DNA of 64,000 nt from Malus domestica (Eukaryota; Streptophyta; Magnoliopsida; Rosales; Rosaceae): positions 30,645,001 to 30,709,000 of the forward strand of contig NC_091669.1 in NCBI RefSeq assembly GCF_042453785.1, written 5' to 3'. Positions 1-10,502 of the stretch are shown in pieces (within the stretch, counting starts at the first letter, position 1; each line of letters starts with the position of its first letter). The notes under the pieces were generated by a model. It made no database searches. It was not told the DNA's origin and was given only the letters and a program-made list of their open reading frames with translations. The position numbers and the translations under genes were made by a program.

Positions 1-2163
1 AAAATATGAAATTACTCGACCCCCGGTGCTAAAAGCACTCTCCGATGCCACGGTAGAGACTTGAATAGCAAAAATATCTTTTGCAATGGCGGCCAAGATA
101 GGATACTTAGTACCATTCATCTTCCACCATAAGAGAATGTTAAAATGCTTCGTGGACTCCTCTTTTGTAATTTGCACCAAAGGATCCAACAAATACGAGT
201 CCACCTCATCTCTCACCACTTTCTCATCACTATCTTCAACAAAATGCATCCATTCATCAACAAGATCATCTTCCATTGACACCACATCGGATGAAGTAGA
301 AGAATATTGTGCTTGTGAAGGGCCTTTCTTCATGTGTTTTCCACCTTCAACATTAGGGGCATATGCATCATAAAGGGCATGCAATAGATCTTTTACTTCA
401 TTAGCTTTCAATTGTGCCTCAAAATCGGAAAGTTTCTTTTTAAAGAGTTGTGTGACATGCCTCAACTTGAACCTTGGATCCAAAACAAGTCCAATCACAA
501 TTAGAGGGTTCAATTTATGGTATGAGTCAAAATATTTTTCATATTTTGATCTCATGTCGGAAGCCATGGCCTTCAATAATTGCTCCGAAGGTAGACCAAC
601 TTGCATGTTGGCTTGAGACTCCAAATTATTTATAGCGGTCTCTATTTTTATGATATCATGGAGGCCGGTATGAACTGTGGGATGTGTAGAAGCACTAACC
701 CTCAAAGTCACATCATAGAACACCCGTAAAAACTTGACAAAAGCTTCCACCTTGAGCCAATCTTCTTCCGTAGGTGGTCCAACCCTTTTCCTCCCTTTAA
801 TTTGGCAAGCAATAATCACCCCATCTTCATCTTTTTCATCTTCAACTTCCTTAAAGTAAGCCACAAAGGGACTTTCTACATCCTCCGCCATAGTGGCAAA
901 GGCCTTCTTAAACTTCAAAGCTACATCCAACATAACAAATGTAGAATTCCACCGAGTAGGACAATCAAGGCAAACCGTTGCTTTGCACGTCAACTTCACC
1001 AAATTCACGGCTTGCCTAAAAAACTCCAATCTTTGTGGAGAGCTCCTAACAAACCTCACACAATTTCTTATAGCTAAAAGACCATTCTTTAGCCTCTTCA
1101 TCCCATGACTCACAATTATGTTGGTTATGTGAGCGATGCATCGTACATGTAAATACTTGCCACCTAAAATAGCCTGTGAATTTTCCCACCTATTCATTTT
1201 TGCCATAAGTTGATCCAAAGCAACTTTATTTGCGGAAGCATTGTCCATTGTGATTGTCATAACTCTATCTATCCCCCATTCCAACAAGCAATTTTCAATT
1301 AACTTTGCAATTGTGGTTCCATAGTGGTTAGGAATAACACAAAAGTTTATGATCCTCTTGTGCATATTCCATTCATCATCAATGAAGTGTGCAGTAAGAA
1401 CCATATAATTGATATTTTGTGTGCTTGTCCAAGTGTCGGTGGTGAGACAGATTCTATGCCCACTTAAGTTTTTCTTCAAAGAAGTCTTCCATTCTTCATA
1501 CATGTTGAGAAAAGTTCTAACAAGTGTTCTTCTAGAAGGCACATTAAACAATGGAATACCAACAGCACAAAAAAGCCGAAACCCCATCTTATCAACGGTA
1601 CTAAATGGCATCTCATCTATGACTACCATCTTGACACATGCTTCTAATACATTAACTTGTGAAAAGCCAATAGCGACTACATTGTTATCTTTACTCTTAT
1701 CCCCAACCAACACTTTTTGCTTTTTACATTTGTTCCCTTGATAAAATCTACAATATTTTTCAATGTGGTGTTTCATAGTTGAGGTGCCATTTACTCTCGG
1801 TTCAGCTGCATAGTCACCATCATTGCTCTTTTTCGGGCAATAATTACACTTAGCTCTCCTAAGTTTTTTATCCACCCAAACTTCCTCCCCCTTATCATTG
1901 ATTGTTTTCACTTTTTTCGTCACGTAGTATGTTGTAAAATGCTCCCAAACCCAACTACGCTTTCTTGAATCAGAGTTACTTACTTGTGCATCATCTTCAC
2001 CTTCAGATTCATTTCCATCATTTTTTGGGTCACCTTCAACATTTTCTTGATTTTCTGGATCAATTTCTATTGCCTCATCCTCCGGCTTCTCAGGGGAGTC
2101 ACCCGTCGAAGAGAGAGCAACCCAACTATGTTTGCTAGATTCTTCAAATCTTGACTGAAACAT
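1..2163 (-). CDS. hAT family transposase with BED zinc finger (RICESLEEPER-like), partial at C-terminus
   Basis: A single minus-strand frame stays open from the ATG at 2163 to the window edge: 721 codons with no stop, checked codon by codon. In-frame upstream ATGs at 2199 and 2205 are possible; the in-frame stop before them is at 2257-2259. An acidic N-terminus is followed by a BED zinc finger (C106, C109, H133, C138). The RNase-H-like transposase core shows TDTWTS (D243) and TITMDNASAN (D307), then a CPTRWNST motif, LDPRFKL, and near the edge the dimerisation region with LLWWK (W679-680), KYP and STVASESAFSTGGR. It is nearly full length; only the last tens of residues are missing. hAT transposases cut and paste DNA in the nucleus. 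Both catalytic aspartates visible here are present, so the gene may be functional. Confidence 0.9.
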   Translation of the reverse strand, partial: MFQSRFEESSKHSWVALSSTGDSPEKPEDEAIEIDPENQENVEGDPKNDGNESEGEDDAQVSNSDSRKRSWVWEHFTTYYVTKKVKTINDKGEEVWVDKKLRRAKCNYCPKKSNDGDYAAEPRVNGTSTMKHHIEKYCRFYQGNKCKKQKVLVGDKSKDNNVVAIGFSQVNVLEACVKMVVIDEMPFSTVDKMGFRLFCAVGIPLFNVPSRRTLVRTFLNMYEEWKTSLKKNLSGHRICLTTDTWTSTQNINYMVLTAHFIDDEWNMHKRIINFCVIPNHYGTTIAKLIENCLLEWGIDRVMTITMDNASANKVALDQLMAKMNRWENSQAILGGKYLHVRCIAHITNIIVSHGMKRLKNGLLAIRNCVRFVRSSPQRLEFFRQAVNLVKLTCKATVCLDCPTRWNSTFVMLDVALKFKKAFATMAEDVESPFVAYFKEVEDEKDEDGVIIACQIKGRKRVGPPTEEDWLKVEAFVKFLRVFYDVTLRVSASTHPTVHTGLHDIIKIETAINNLESQANMQVGLPSEQLLKAMASDMRSKYEKYFDSYHKLNPLIVIGLVLDPRFKLRHVTQLFKKKLSDFEAQLKANEVKDLLHALYDAYAPNVEGGKHMKKGPSQAQYSSTSSDVVSMEDDLVDEWMHFVEDSDEKVVRDEVDSYLLDPLVQITKEESTKHFNILLWWKMNGTKYPILAAIAKDIFAIQVSTVASESAFSTGGRVISYF

Positions 2164-3477
2164 AAAAGAAAAGTAAGCAACAACAACAATTAACAACATT
2201 TTCATATTCTTAGATGTAGCATATTCAATAAGTTGGAGACGATCAAGTACTGCAAATTAATTTGTAAGTCAATAAATTTAAATTTGCTCTTCCAACTCCA
2301 TCAGCAGTGTTGGGACTCCCTATTGGACAACATATGAGTAACAGGTTTGGTTCGTTTTGTGATCCAAATCCAATTTTTTTTTTCCATTGAACATGTCATG
2401 CTTAGTTTCAACATGTTTAATAGTTATGAATCACTTATCCTGCTTGGCCTATGTTGTATTGTTTGATAACTTTTTAATTTTTTTTTTATCGTATGGGTAG
2501 ATGTATCCACAAGGAAGGATGTCTCACCACTTCTAGTGATGCGCGAAGGTGATTATCTAGCTGTGAAAGGACCTAAGGTAATCTTTTCCTATCAATTAAG
2601 AGTCCATATCAACCAAAAAGGAACAAGGAAGACAAAGCTACAGAACAAAAAAAAAAAAAAAGCATTAAAACCCATTCGTTCAACAACATTTTCAATCTTC
2701 CATGTCACCCCGGGATAATCAGGATGCAGTTTGAGCCTTTTAGGACCAAGGTTAAAGACTCTAGGTAAAAATACAGAATTTTCTACGAAATTTTGAATCA
2801 TTGACGTACCTCCCTACAATATGCAAATATCATATATGCTTTCAATTGACATTCTAATGTTCTTGAACGAAGAAAAATCAAAGACTAACCAATGAAAAAC
2901 CAAATCCCCTTTTGATTCAAAACCCAACCCTAAACCTAACCCTAAAATTAATCTCAAATCTATAAGTAAATTTAACTAAAACAAGTTATAAATCATAGTT
3001 CTTACCATATTAGAACTCTGAAATTTAGAAGCTAGAAGCTGGAGAGCCTGGAATGAAGAGGGAATGAGGCCGAAGGGGAGAGAGAGATAGCGCCTGGAGA
3101 CTAGAACTGGAAGAGTGCACGGATGAATAAAAACTTGAGAAAGAGAAGTCTTTACTCTTTAGTCTTGGTTAGTCCACGGGACTAGAAGAAAGAAAATGAA
3201 AGGTTAAGTTATGTGGCCATGTTATGATGTGGTTGAGTCCATACTAAATGTATGGACTCAATGAAAATAACCAATTAAAATTTAACATTTAATAAAGGTA
3301 TGCGGTTTCGATTTCGGTTCGGTTTCGGAGGGCTGAAACCGAAACCAAACCGTTTTCCCCCTATTCGGTTCGGTTTCAAACTGAAACCGTTTTGAAACCG
3401 CAAAACCAAACCGTTCGGTTTGGTTTGGTTTGGTTCGGGTTTCGGTTGCGGTTTTCGGTTTCAAGTGCCTACCCCTA
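1..3477 (-). mobile_element. hAT DNA transposon, left end outside window
   Basis: The element carries a hAT transposase on the minus strand. Its right (5') end appears to be at 3477, where the minus strand begins TAGGGGTAGGCACTTG, a plausible hAT terminal repeat. Just inside it (3300-3470) is a subterminal block dense in CGGTTT/AAACCG on both strands, as is usual for hAT transposase-binding regions. The 8 bases outside the end (3478-3485, AGTGGGAT) are the expected target duplication; the partner copy lies left of the window. It sits inside the gene-fragment LTR element that resumes at 3478. The 2206-3290 stretch has no recognisable coding and probably holds promoter and leader. Confidence 0.75.
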
Positions 3478-3639
3478 AGTGGGATAGTGGATGACCGCTG
3501 TCTAGATCCGCAATCATGGTTTCCATGCTCACCGATAGTGGTAGAGACCGGATTTCTTGAGATCCCTCTCCAATCTCCTTTTTCCTGCTTTCTTGAGATC
3601 CCTTTCCAATCTCCTCATTATGGCAGTTTTCAAAACCTT

Positions 3640-3722
3640 TTTTACGGCGTGGAGAGCGGCACTGTGGCCACCGACGCCGGCGCCGATGATGAGCAAGTTG
3701 TAGTTCCACTTCCGCAGTTCTG
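3640..3722 (-). pseudogene. dihydrolipoyl dehydrogenase (plastid type) fragment
   Basis: The minus strand encodes about 27 residues, [19 protein letters not shown] followed by a lysine-rich continuation. This matches the N-terminal FAD-binding Rossmann motif (GxGxxG) of plastidial lipoamide dehydrogenase, the E3 subunit of the pyruvate dehydrogenase complex. Nothing else of the enzyme is present. It starts directly after the P450-reductase fragment, separated by about 25 bases, too few for an intron, so the two were joined by fragment capture. To its left (3540-3620) a ~30-bp sequence containing GAGATCCCT is repeated. Confidence 0.65.
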
Positions 3723-3744
3723 ATGGGTCTGTTACTACTCCAGG

Positions 3745-4413
3745 CTAGTTAACCTGTGCAGCGAGGATCTCATCCACAACCACGACAACCTTATTGAAAT
3801 GCTCATACTGTCTGTTTCCAAGGCCAAACATTCCGTAGTTAAGATTCTTAAGCCACTCCTCTCTTTCTTCTCCCTCTGTAAACCACTTGTAAAACCTCAC
3901 AACATTGTCGGTTAGCTCACCATCACCATATGTGGCCAGGAAGAAAAATGCCAAGCTCTCATTTTTCAACTTCTCCTCATATGCTTCGTCGTCGGCAGCG
4001 TAATCGTCCAAATCAACAACTTTGAAGGTGACATTCTCATATCGAGCTTTTGCTTCCTCAGCCAAAGCCTTGGCGAAACCTTCGACGGTGCCAGTCTGAG
4101 TGCTGAAGAAGATGGTGACCTTCTTGCTACCGTTGCCAGCCTCCTCTGGCTCCGGCTCCTCCACGATCAAGGGCCTAGGCGGCTGGATGACGCCGGGGTG
4201 CTTCTGGGCACTAGATTGCCGCAAGACCAAAACGACGACGCATCCGATGAGGACAGCAATGGAGGTGGTCAAGATCATGACGAAATTACGGTTCTCGAGA
4301 ATGATTAAGGTGACTTGGGCACCGGAGAAGTCGGCGGGGTCCATCTTGCCCTTGATAATCGCCGCCATCAGATCCAACGGCGAGATTTTCATCGAGTTAG
4401 AAAATGACTCCAT
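3745..4413 (-). pseudogene. NADPH-cytochrome P450 reductase N-terminal fragment
   Basis: The open frame from ATG 4413 encodes 222 residues of a plant class CPR: a short start ending in KISPLDLM, a membrane anchor ([21 protein letters not shown]), an acidic linker, then the FMN-binding flavodoxin domain with [15 protein letters not shown] and [10 protein letters not shown]. It stops at ILAAQ followed by VN and a stop; the CAG|GT at that point resembles an exon end. A complete CPR is about 690-710 residues, so the FAD and NADPH domains are absent. It lies in sense orientation in LARD-1 between the PHD and lipoamide dehydrogenase pieces. Substitutions such as DGELTDN where DGEPTDN is usual suggest relaxed constraint. 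I read it as a captured gene fragment. Confidence 0.85.
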
Positions 4414-4437
4414 CTGCAAAGAAACTGATTGTAGCTG

Positions 4438-4770
4438 CTAAGGAGGTTTTGGTGCCCGGAATATGGTGGCGGAAATGGAGGTGTAAGAAACAGAGTTGTC
4501 CGATTCCGGTGACAACAGAGTAAGTTTAGCAGGAAGTTTTAGTGGTTGGGGTAATTTGGGAGATATGGGGAATGAGTTCTGAGACTTCTTCTTTGTGTCC
4601 TTCTTCTGGGTGAGGCACCAATTGCAGATTCTGTAGGACTCAACATTTGGGTAAAGATTGCTGCAGTACCTGTGCTGAGATTTGAGTTGGCAAAACTTGC
4701 AAAGGAAGAGCTCATAAGAGAATCTAAAATCCCCACACATGCAGCACCCATGGCTGTCTGCTGCTTCCAC
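4438..4770 (-). pseudogene. PHD/zinc-finger protein fragment
   Basis: The minus frame contains a cysteine-rich stretch: CCMCGDF, then CKFCQ, QHRYC and CNWCL. This spacing matches the small plant family of PHD/RING-like proteins with the CCMCGD...FQHSYCSNYY...CDWC pattern. About 50 residues are recognisable; the C-terminal 50 residues (serine/proline-rich, to the stop at 4438) are not. No ATG opens the frame near the zinc finger, so it looks like a captured internal exon. It is the first host-like fragment after the LARD-1 leader and is followed after 24 bases by the P450-reductase fragment. Confidence 0.6.
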
Positions 4771-4964
4771 TTGGATTACTAATGGTAGGGTGGTGGTGTT
4801 TCCTTTGCATCTGCAGCCGTTTGGTCTCTCTGAAATCCCTGGTTGCAGATCGAGTAGAATCTCAAGTTGTGCAGATTCACGGTGGACAGTGGTGAGGTTG
4901 TGAAGGTTTCACGGTTGTAAGATGAAAAATTGAGAGAGAACCGACATAGTTTTTTGTGTCGATT

Positions 4965-4980
4965 CCCACAGACGGCGCCA
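4965..4980 (-). other. primer-binding site of LARD-1
   Basis: Two bases inside the LTR the minus strand reads TGGCGCCGTCTGTGGG, complementary to a tRNA 3' end of the tRNA-Asp type (inferred from memory of TGGCGCC... primer sites). LARD-4 has a diverged version at 53546-53561 and LARD-2 another at 33634-33649. Confidence 0.7.
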
Positions 4981-4982
4981 AA

Positions 4983-5392
4983 TGTTGATGCACAAAACCG
5001 GAGGGTCTTGGAACAACGTAAATCCGACCGTGAATTTGCAAGAAAGTAAAGAACACAAAATGTGTCGTGGTTCACCCCAATGTTTGGGCTACGTCCACAT
5101 TGATGTTGATTGTATTTCTCTGTATGAATGTATGGATTACAAGCGTAGGGGGAGTCCCCCAGAGAAATAGAGAGTTTGAGAGAGCTTCTCTGTGAGGATG
5201 AGAGCTTTGAATATGAGAGCCTCTGTTTGGGATGTGAGGCCTCAGGATTGTGAGGGTAAGGAGTCCCTTTTATAGACTAAGGGCTCCTCACTTATTACAT
5301 ATTTGCCCATTCATTTATTACATAACTACATTTAAGTCCCACGAGTATTTATACGAGGTCTAAATATGGAGGCCCTAAGTATGGTACAAACA
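4983..5392 (-). repeat. 5' LTR of LARD-1
   Basis: A 410-bp LTR. On the minus strand it begins TGTTTGTACCATACTTAGG and ends GTGCATCAACA (TG...CA). It contains the family promoter core: a TATAAAAGGG segment, seen on plus as CCTTTTATAGACTAAGGG. The right flank TAGCT (5393-5397) is the expected target duplication; its partner is outside the window. Confidence 0.85.
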
Positions 5393-6392
5393 TAGCTCAA
5401 ATTGGGTATATGAATATACCACAGTGACCTACACAACCTCAGGATCATCCCCAAATTTTTAGAATAATTTTTGGACCACCCATGCACCGCCACGCGTCGG
5501 CCAAGGCATGGCAACACGTGTCGCCCACGCGCGGGCACATGCCAGGCACGCTGACGGCGTCAGTTAACGCCGTCAGGAATATTCCATCAAATCCCAGCAT
5601 ATACTGTTAGATTCTTAAGGGTGTCGGCTAACGCCGTTAGCATATTCCGTCAAAACTGACGGAATATTCTCTTTCTCCGACGAGTTGCCGGTCACCTGTG
5701 ACTTCGCCGGTTTCTGGAAAACTAAATAAATCGTCCTAACTTCTTCATTTTTGCACCATTTTCAACATAATTGGTACCATTTTAAAGATCTCAACAAGAT
5801 GAACAAAACCATACCTACCCCGACCTCCAACTCGTCGGAAATTCGCGGAAAAAGCCTCGATAATTCCGACCAAACTTGAAACTCTTCGTTCTCACGATTC
5901 CGACGTCCAATTTCTTTAAACGAAGTGCTCCGAGCTTCGTAAGAACATCCTTAAGCTCCCTATGAGCTTGAAATTCCCTGAAACAATCATATTTACGTCC
6001 ATATGAACAATGCTAAATTTCTGGGTTACGGGTTCTAGGGTTTTTCGAAGCATTCACGTCCAAACAAAGGTACCAATGAACTCAGGAGGTTACAATGAGC
6101 AAGAATCTTACCTTTAAAACTTCGATCCGTGCCTGAAATGGAGAGTTCGAAGGTTGTCTGTACAGTTTGTACGGAAGTTGCAGGAAATTCGAGAGAGAGC
6201 ACGGGAGAGAAGAGAGAGAATGAGGTTTGTGTGTGTGTGAGTCCCACGTGGTCATCAACCAACCAAGAACATGACATCCAAGTCCCAAAATATGTCCCAC
6301 ACATACACTACAATTTCAACGTCTAAGGATAAAACCGTCCTTTCACGTCCTCGAGAATAAAATAATACCTATCTCTGGGACGGGCTGTGATA
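5393..6392 (-). repeat. gypsy LTR, partial (interrupted by LARD-1)
   Basis: This segment aligns by eye with the 5' part (minus reading) of the LTRs at 25805-28117 and 29323-35314. Shared landmarks are the GAATATACCACAGTGACCTACACAACCTCA-type stretch, the CACGCGCGGGC block, repeated GTTAACGCCGTCAG-type segments, and the end GGGACGGGCTGTGA at 6379-6390. The rest of the LTR should lie beyond LARD-1 and the hAT element, outside the window. Confidence 0.75.
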
Positions 6393-7118
6393 GTTGTCAT
6401 GTGTTGTTTCCGTAATCAAGATGAATGGAAAATTGGATGAAATTTTTTAAAATCTAACACCAGGGGAAATTGGCTATTTATAAGAGTTCAAGGGGGTAAT
6501 CAGCTCAAATTATAGTTCAAGGGGGAAATTGGCTAATTATAAAAGTTCAAGGGGTAATCAGCTAAAATTAAAGTTTATGAGGGAAATTGGCAGCTCCATA
6601 CAAGTTTAGGGGGTAAATCGACAAATATGCCTTTGGACAAAAGTCAAAATTTATAAATAGACACACACAAATTCCATTGTTTAGATTCATAAACATAGAG
6701 ATTTAAAATTTCTGTAGGGAAAAAGAACATGGAATTTATGACCTCCAATTCCTAAGTTACTTTTTCTTTTTTAAAAAGGGGGACAGTTGAAGCCCGTAAG
6801 TATAAATTACATGTAAATAGGCGTGTCATTTCCCAAATTCTATGAGTGAGAGTTTAAAAATAACAAATTTTGTATTCAATTTTCATTTTTTTAGATTAAC
6901 CAAATAAGGAAATTCACAAATTCTAAAAAATAAAATCTCGTCATTTTAAAATTCCTTATCCAAATAGTGTTATGGAATTGTTTTTTGTTATTTTCGAAGT
7001 GATTTCTACATATTTTTTCCTCGTGAACTCCCTCTTTTTTTTTTTTTGATTTTTTTGTTTTGAACAATGGAGATGGCTAAAGGTCTAAAAGGCAATAAAT
7101 GGTCTGATTTGTTAAAAA

Positions 7119-7392
7119 AACTTATCTCCAACAGATGGTTGAACTATAATTTTATAGAGCCCACCAAGCTATTATTTGCCCAAAGGGGCATCAGGCTGGC
7201 CAAATGTAACCCTCCTCTTTTAGCCCTTTTCTTAGGGGCTAGCTCATCAGTTACAATAATTGATTCAAATTTAACGGCTAGATTTGAAAGCATCTAACAT
7301 TAATTTTATTAAATCAACTAATAAATTTAAAATATAAATATAAAATTAATAGGGACTATATTTAGCCTATTTGACTGGAGATGAAAAATGAG
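7119..7392. mobile_element. MITE-like inverted-repeat segment
   Basis: The left side has TTATCTCCAAC and the right side GACTGGAGATGA, short imperfect inverted repeats around an AT-rich interior with TTTAGCCC-type motifs common in Maleae MITEs. No target duplication was established. Confidence 0.35.
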
Positions 7393-7479
7393 TATGGCTT
7401 GACAATGTTCGTATAAAAACAATTTTTTTAGGCTATAATTCTAAATGGGACTATATTTAGCCCTAGGAGGGGGCTTAGC

Positions 7480-7592
7480 CTCACAACATGCTACCAATAA
7501 TATGTTTCAAATTCGCTTTTGGCGATAGTCGAACCGAAGACCTCTCACTTACAAAAAAGGAACACCATTAGACCATAGCACTAAGTGACTTT
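7480..7592 (-). mobile_element. tRNA-derived SINE
   Basis: On the minus strand an A-box-like TGGTCTAATGG (about 7575-7565) is followed about 30 bases later by a B-box GGTTCGACTAT (7535-7525), the internal RNA polymerase III promoter of tRNA-derived SINEs. A TTCGCC.AAAGCGAATTTGAA tail typical of Rosaceae SINEs follows. Confidence 0.65.
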
Positions 7593-8432
7593 TATTTCAA
7601 ATCTTTAAATTGAATAAACCATAACAGAATTAACGTACAAAGGATTTAGGCTACATAATCACGATACATAAATTGGTGTGTGTAAATCATTCCCCTCTCT
7701 TTATCATGAGTAATACAATTTTTAGGCAAATTGCAATCAACTTGTCTTCTGTTTTTTCTTTGTTTAAATAGGTGTGTAAATCATACCACCGATGGCTACC
7801 TCTTCTTTTATGTTGGAGCTCTCAAATACAAGTGATACATAAAAGTTTTCACACAAAAGGCAGAGTCAAGTTAATAAGTTGCAGCCTGGAATAAATTTGA
7901 ATAGAGATAGCACAAACTAATATACTACTTGAAACGATGAATGATGAATACATGCCGTATGATACTTGAAACGTCGATGCTATCTGTTAAATACAGTACA
8001 AAATAATATACATACCTAGATACGAAAACATATATTGAAATTCAATAGTGTCCCCCAAATTGTATACAACATATATATCATTTATGTACCTGTGTTAGCA
8101 ACAGGTATGTACAACATATCTCATTAAGCAAACTAATCCAAACCATCCACAAAAGCTAACTGTCACCACGCCACCACACCACCACCTACGCCTGTCTGTC
8201 CACTCCCAAGTCCTACTCATATGAGAAACATGAGGCCGAGAGCAAACACACATGCTACCGTGAACTACATACAGCTACATGGTTCCCAGTATTCTCGACA
8301 CCAACTCTATTCAATCTGCTCTGTAAAAACGCAGCAACTTCAACGGTTTCACCTTTTCCTAGCACAAATAAATCAAAAGACTAAAACTTGAATTTTCTAT
8401 TGACTGTAGTTAATCTCAATTTTAAAAGGAAA

Positions 8433-10502
8433 TCAGGTGCAGTAACCTACAGAAACCTCAATTCCTTCTTCAGATTGGGAAGGGAAATGAAATCCCGTCG
8501 AGCAATTCTCCAACATTTCGGGACTCTTCATCCATGCTCTACGTGCATCACTCACCTTTATCTTATACTTGAATAGCTGTGATACAGACAAAATCTACGG
8601 ATTAGAGAAAGCAAACTGCTAAGGTCATTTCCCTGCCTAGGTCTCTTTGAGAATCATAAGTGAGTTATCTGAAAAGATTTATCTCTACATAGTTTCTCTA
8701 ATCTATGATAGCTGGATATCACGTGCATGCTCTGTCACATTACAGGTATGAAAAAAATAATAGGTTTGGCTTGCCAAAAATTAATAATGCAATCTTTCAT
8801 CCTTGATTCCCATTCCCCAAAACCGGAGAAGTAGTTTTCATGTATTTCAAACTTTAAGTTGATGTAGAAACTCGAAGGAAGCAAAAAAGAAAGGAAAAGT
8901 ATAATATAGTAGAATTCAACCACGTAATTGTCGTGCAATCTGAATACCTGAGACAAAGGGAGATTTGGTTTCTCCAGGTCATCGGTATCTATGAGGATAC
9001 CAGTGCCCTGACACTCTGGGCAGAATACAGAATGCATTTGTGAGCTCAATGCTATCAACTGATCATCTTTTCCATTGCACTTAGCTGCAGTTTTTCTCCT
9101 CGATCTTCTCCTCACTTTTGAACTAGCGGACTGATTCGTGATCATCTCAACTTCACACAGAAGTATCCAGTGTATAAGGCAGGAAGTATGAAACACATGA
9201 AAAGCCTGCATGCGCATAAATAAAAAATGATGCTAACTACTTTCTTAGAGAAAGAAAGATAAAGAGAAACAAACTCTCTTGAAATTAAATACATAGATTT
9301 ACGATATTAAAAAGATAAGAGGGTCAAGATGGGTGGGGGTGTGGAGGACAGGAAGAAAAAGAAAAGGATGCAAGTTATTTGGGACTCACCCCATTCGCAT
9401 TTCGACTACTGCAAGCAAGCCTTCCTGTCTTCAAATTTATGAGAGTGGCTACATCTTTCCCAGGAAGCATCTTCTGTTGACAGATATCACACATTCTGCC
9501 CGAAGCTAAACGCTGTTGCCGTCTTAACTCTCTCCTTATAGACTTGTTAATAAATCTTGTGTGCAGAAGCTGATCATCATACCGTTCTAAAAGCAATCTT
9601 GATGTTGCACCGCTGGAAGCAGATGAATCTTCCCCACATGAATCAAACTGATTACTTAGAGATTCACTAATATCTTCAGGGTCAGAGAAGAATTTCTTTC
9701 TCTTACTGCTGCTGCATTCACCATTCTCTGTTTCTTCTGTAGGACTGGATGAAAGAAGCATCTTTACATCATCAAGTAATCCCTTCCTACCTAAATCAAT
9801 ATTGTAACTGAAGGTAACGACCGCAAAGTTGTGCTCAGGAACCGTGAGTAAATCATTGCTATCTGTCCTTTTCCCCAACCATTCACACCATATTCTACTA
9901 ATACAATTTGACAGCTCATCCTTCTCGAGGAGCCTTGCAGCAATTTGTCCAAAGCCTACCTGCTTCACTTCTATGTCAGTAATTTCATCCCTAAACAGAA
10001 TATGAGGGATCGCCAGAGAGGAATTCGCTCCATCAGAATGCTTATTACATTCATGACCATCAGCACCAAAATTCCCATTGCCATTAGATATCAAATTTTC
10101 CCCATATTTGACAACAGCAAGATTGTTTTCATTGTCATGAGACTCCAAAATCTTACGTTTATTGCCATCTGGAACCACCAACTGCTTATCAGTCTCATCT
10201 GAATTATGAAAGAAAACCATACCATCGTTAAAAGGCCACGGGTTTGATTGCAAGAGAGTAACCTTAGCAGCAGCTAACCTGTCATTGTGAAGATTACCCT
10301 TCAAGTGATCAAACAGCACCTTATCACTATAACATGGCGCAAGGCACAAAGTGCAGAAGAAAATGAACTTTTTCCCCTCTTCTCGTAGCTCAACATATGT
10401 GTGCCCTTGTGACCTCACGTTGCGAAGAATTGTTCTTGTGGCTTGCTCTCTAAGACTACTAGCACTAGTCCTTGGAAACCCAACGTCCCACCTTCCCGCC
10501 AT
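8433..10502 (-). CDS. C2H2-like zinc-finger protein with C-terminal RING-like cysteines, unnamed
   Basis: Three exons: 10502-9390, 9205-8948, 8576-8433 (504 aa). All junctions are GT..AG and in phase 0. I chose ATG 10502 (MAGRWDVGFP) because conserved sequence starts there; in-frame codons extend to 10562. An N-terminal finger has C50, C53, H66, H72 within a stretch starting QGHTYVELR. The middle is acidic, low-complexity and serine-rich. The C-terminal part has C338/C341 (CDICQ), H374/H377/C380 (HVFHTSC) and C433/C436 (CPECQG), possibly a RING-like fold, then a conserved tail FKYKIKVSDARRAWMKSPE. I recognise it as a conserved plant family of unknown role, probably nuclear and nucleic-acid or protein binding. 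No disrupting mutation is seen. Confidence 0.85.

Larger units (their letters stand above)
3478..5392 (-). mobile_element. LARD-1: non-autonomous LTR retrotransposon carrying host gene fragments, 5' part
   Basis: Read on the minus strand: a 5' LTR (5392 to 4983), a primer-binding site (4980-4965), then an internal region holding PHD-finger, P450-reductase and lipoamide-dehydrogenase fragments, all in sense. At 3477 it is interrupted by the hAT element, so its 3' LTR should lie left of the window. On the right it interrupts a gypsy LTR that resumes at 5393. The family relationship to 30339-34017 and 53207-57261 rests on the same LTR ends (TGTTTGTACC...TGCATCAACA) and the same primer-binding site. 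Confidence is lower for the left extent. Confidence 0.7.
6393..8432. other. intergenic, repeat remnants only
   Basis: No gene is supported. At 6455-6630 a degenerate array repeats a unit like TTCAAGGGGGTAATCAGCT. A MITE-like segment and a SINE lie at 7119-7592. The 8100-8430 part is probably the 3' flank/UTR of the zinc-finger gene on the minus strand. Confidence 0.6.

Noticed and set aside
2925..2950. Telomere-like AACCCTAAACCTAACCCTAA
   Set aside because: Too short and imperfect for an interstitial telomere; telo-box-like motifs are common in plant promoters.
9945..10202. 85-codon plus ORF
   Set aside because: Antisense shadow of the zinc-finger gene exon 1.
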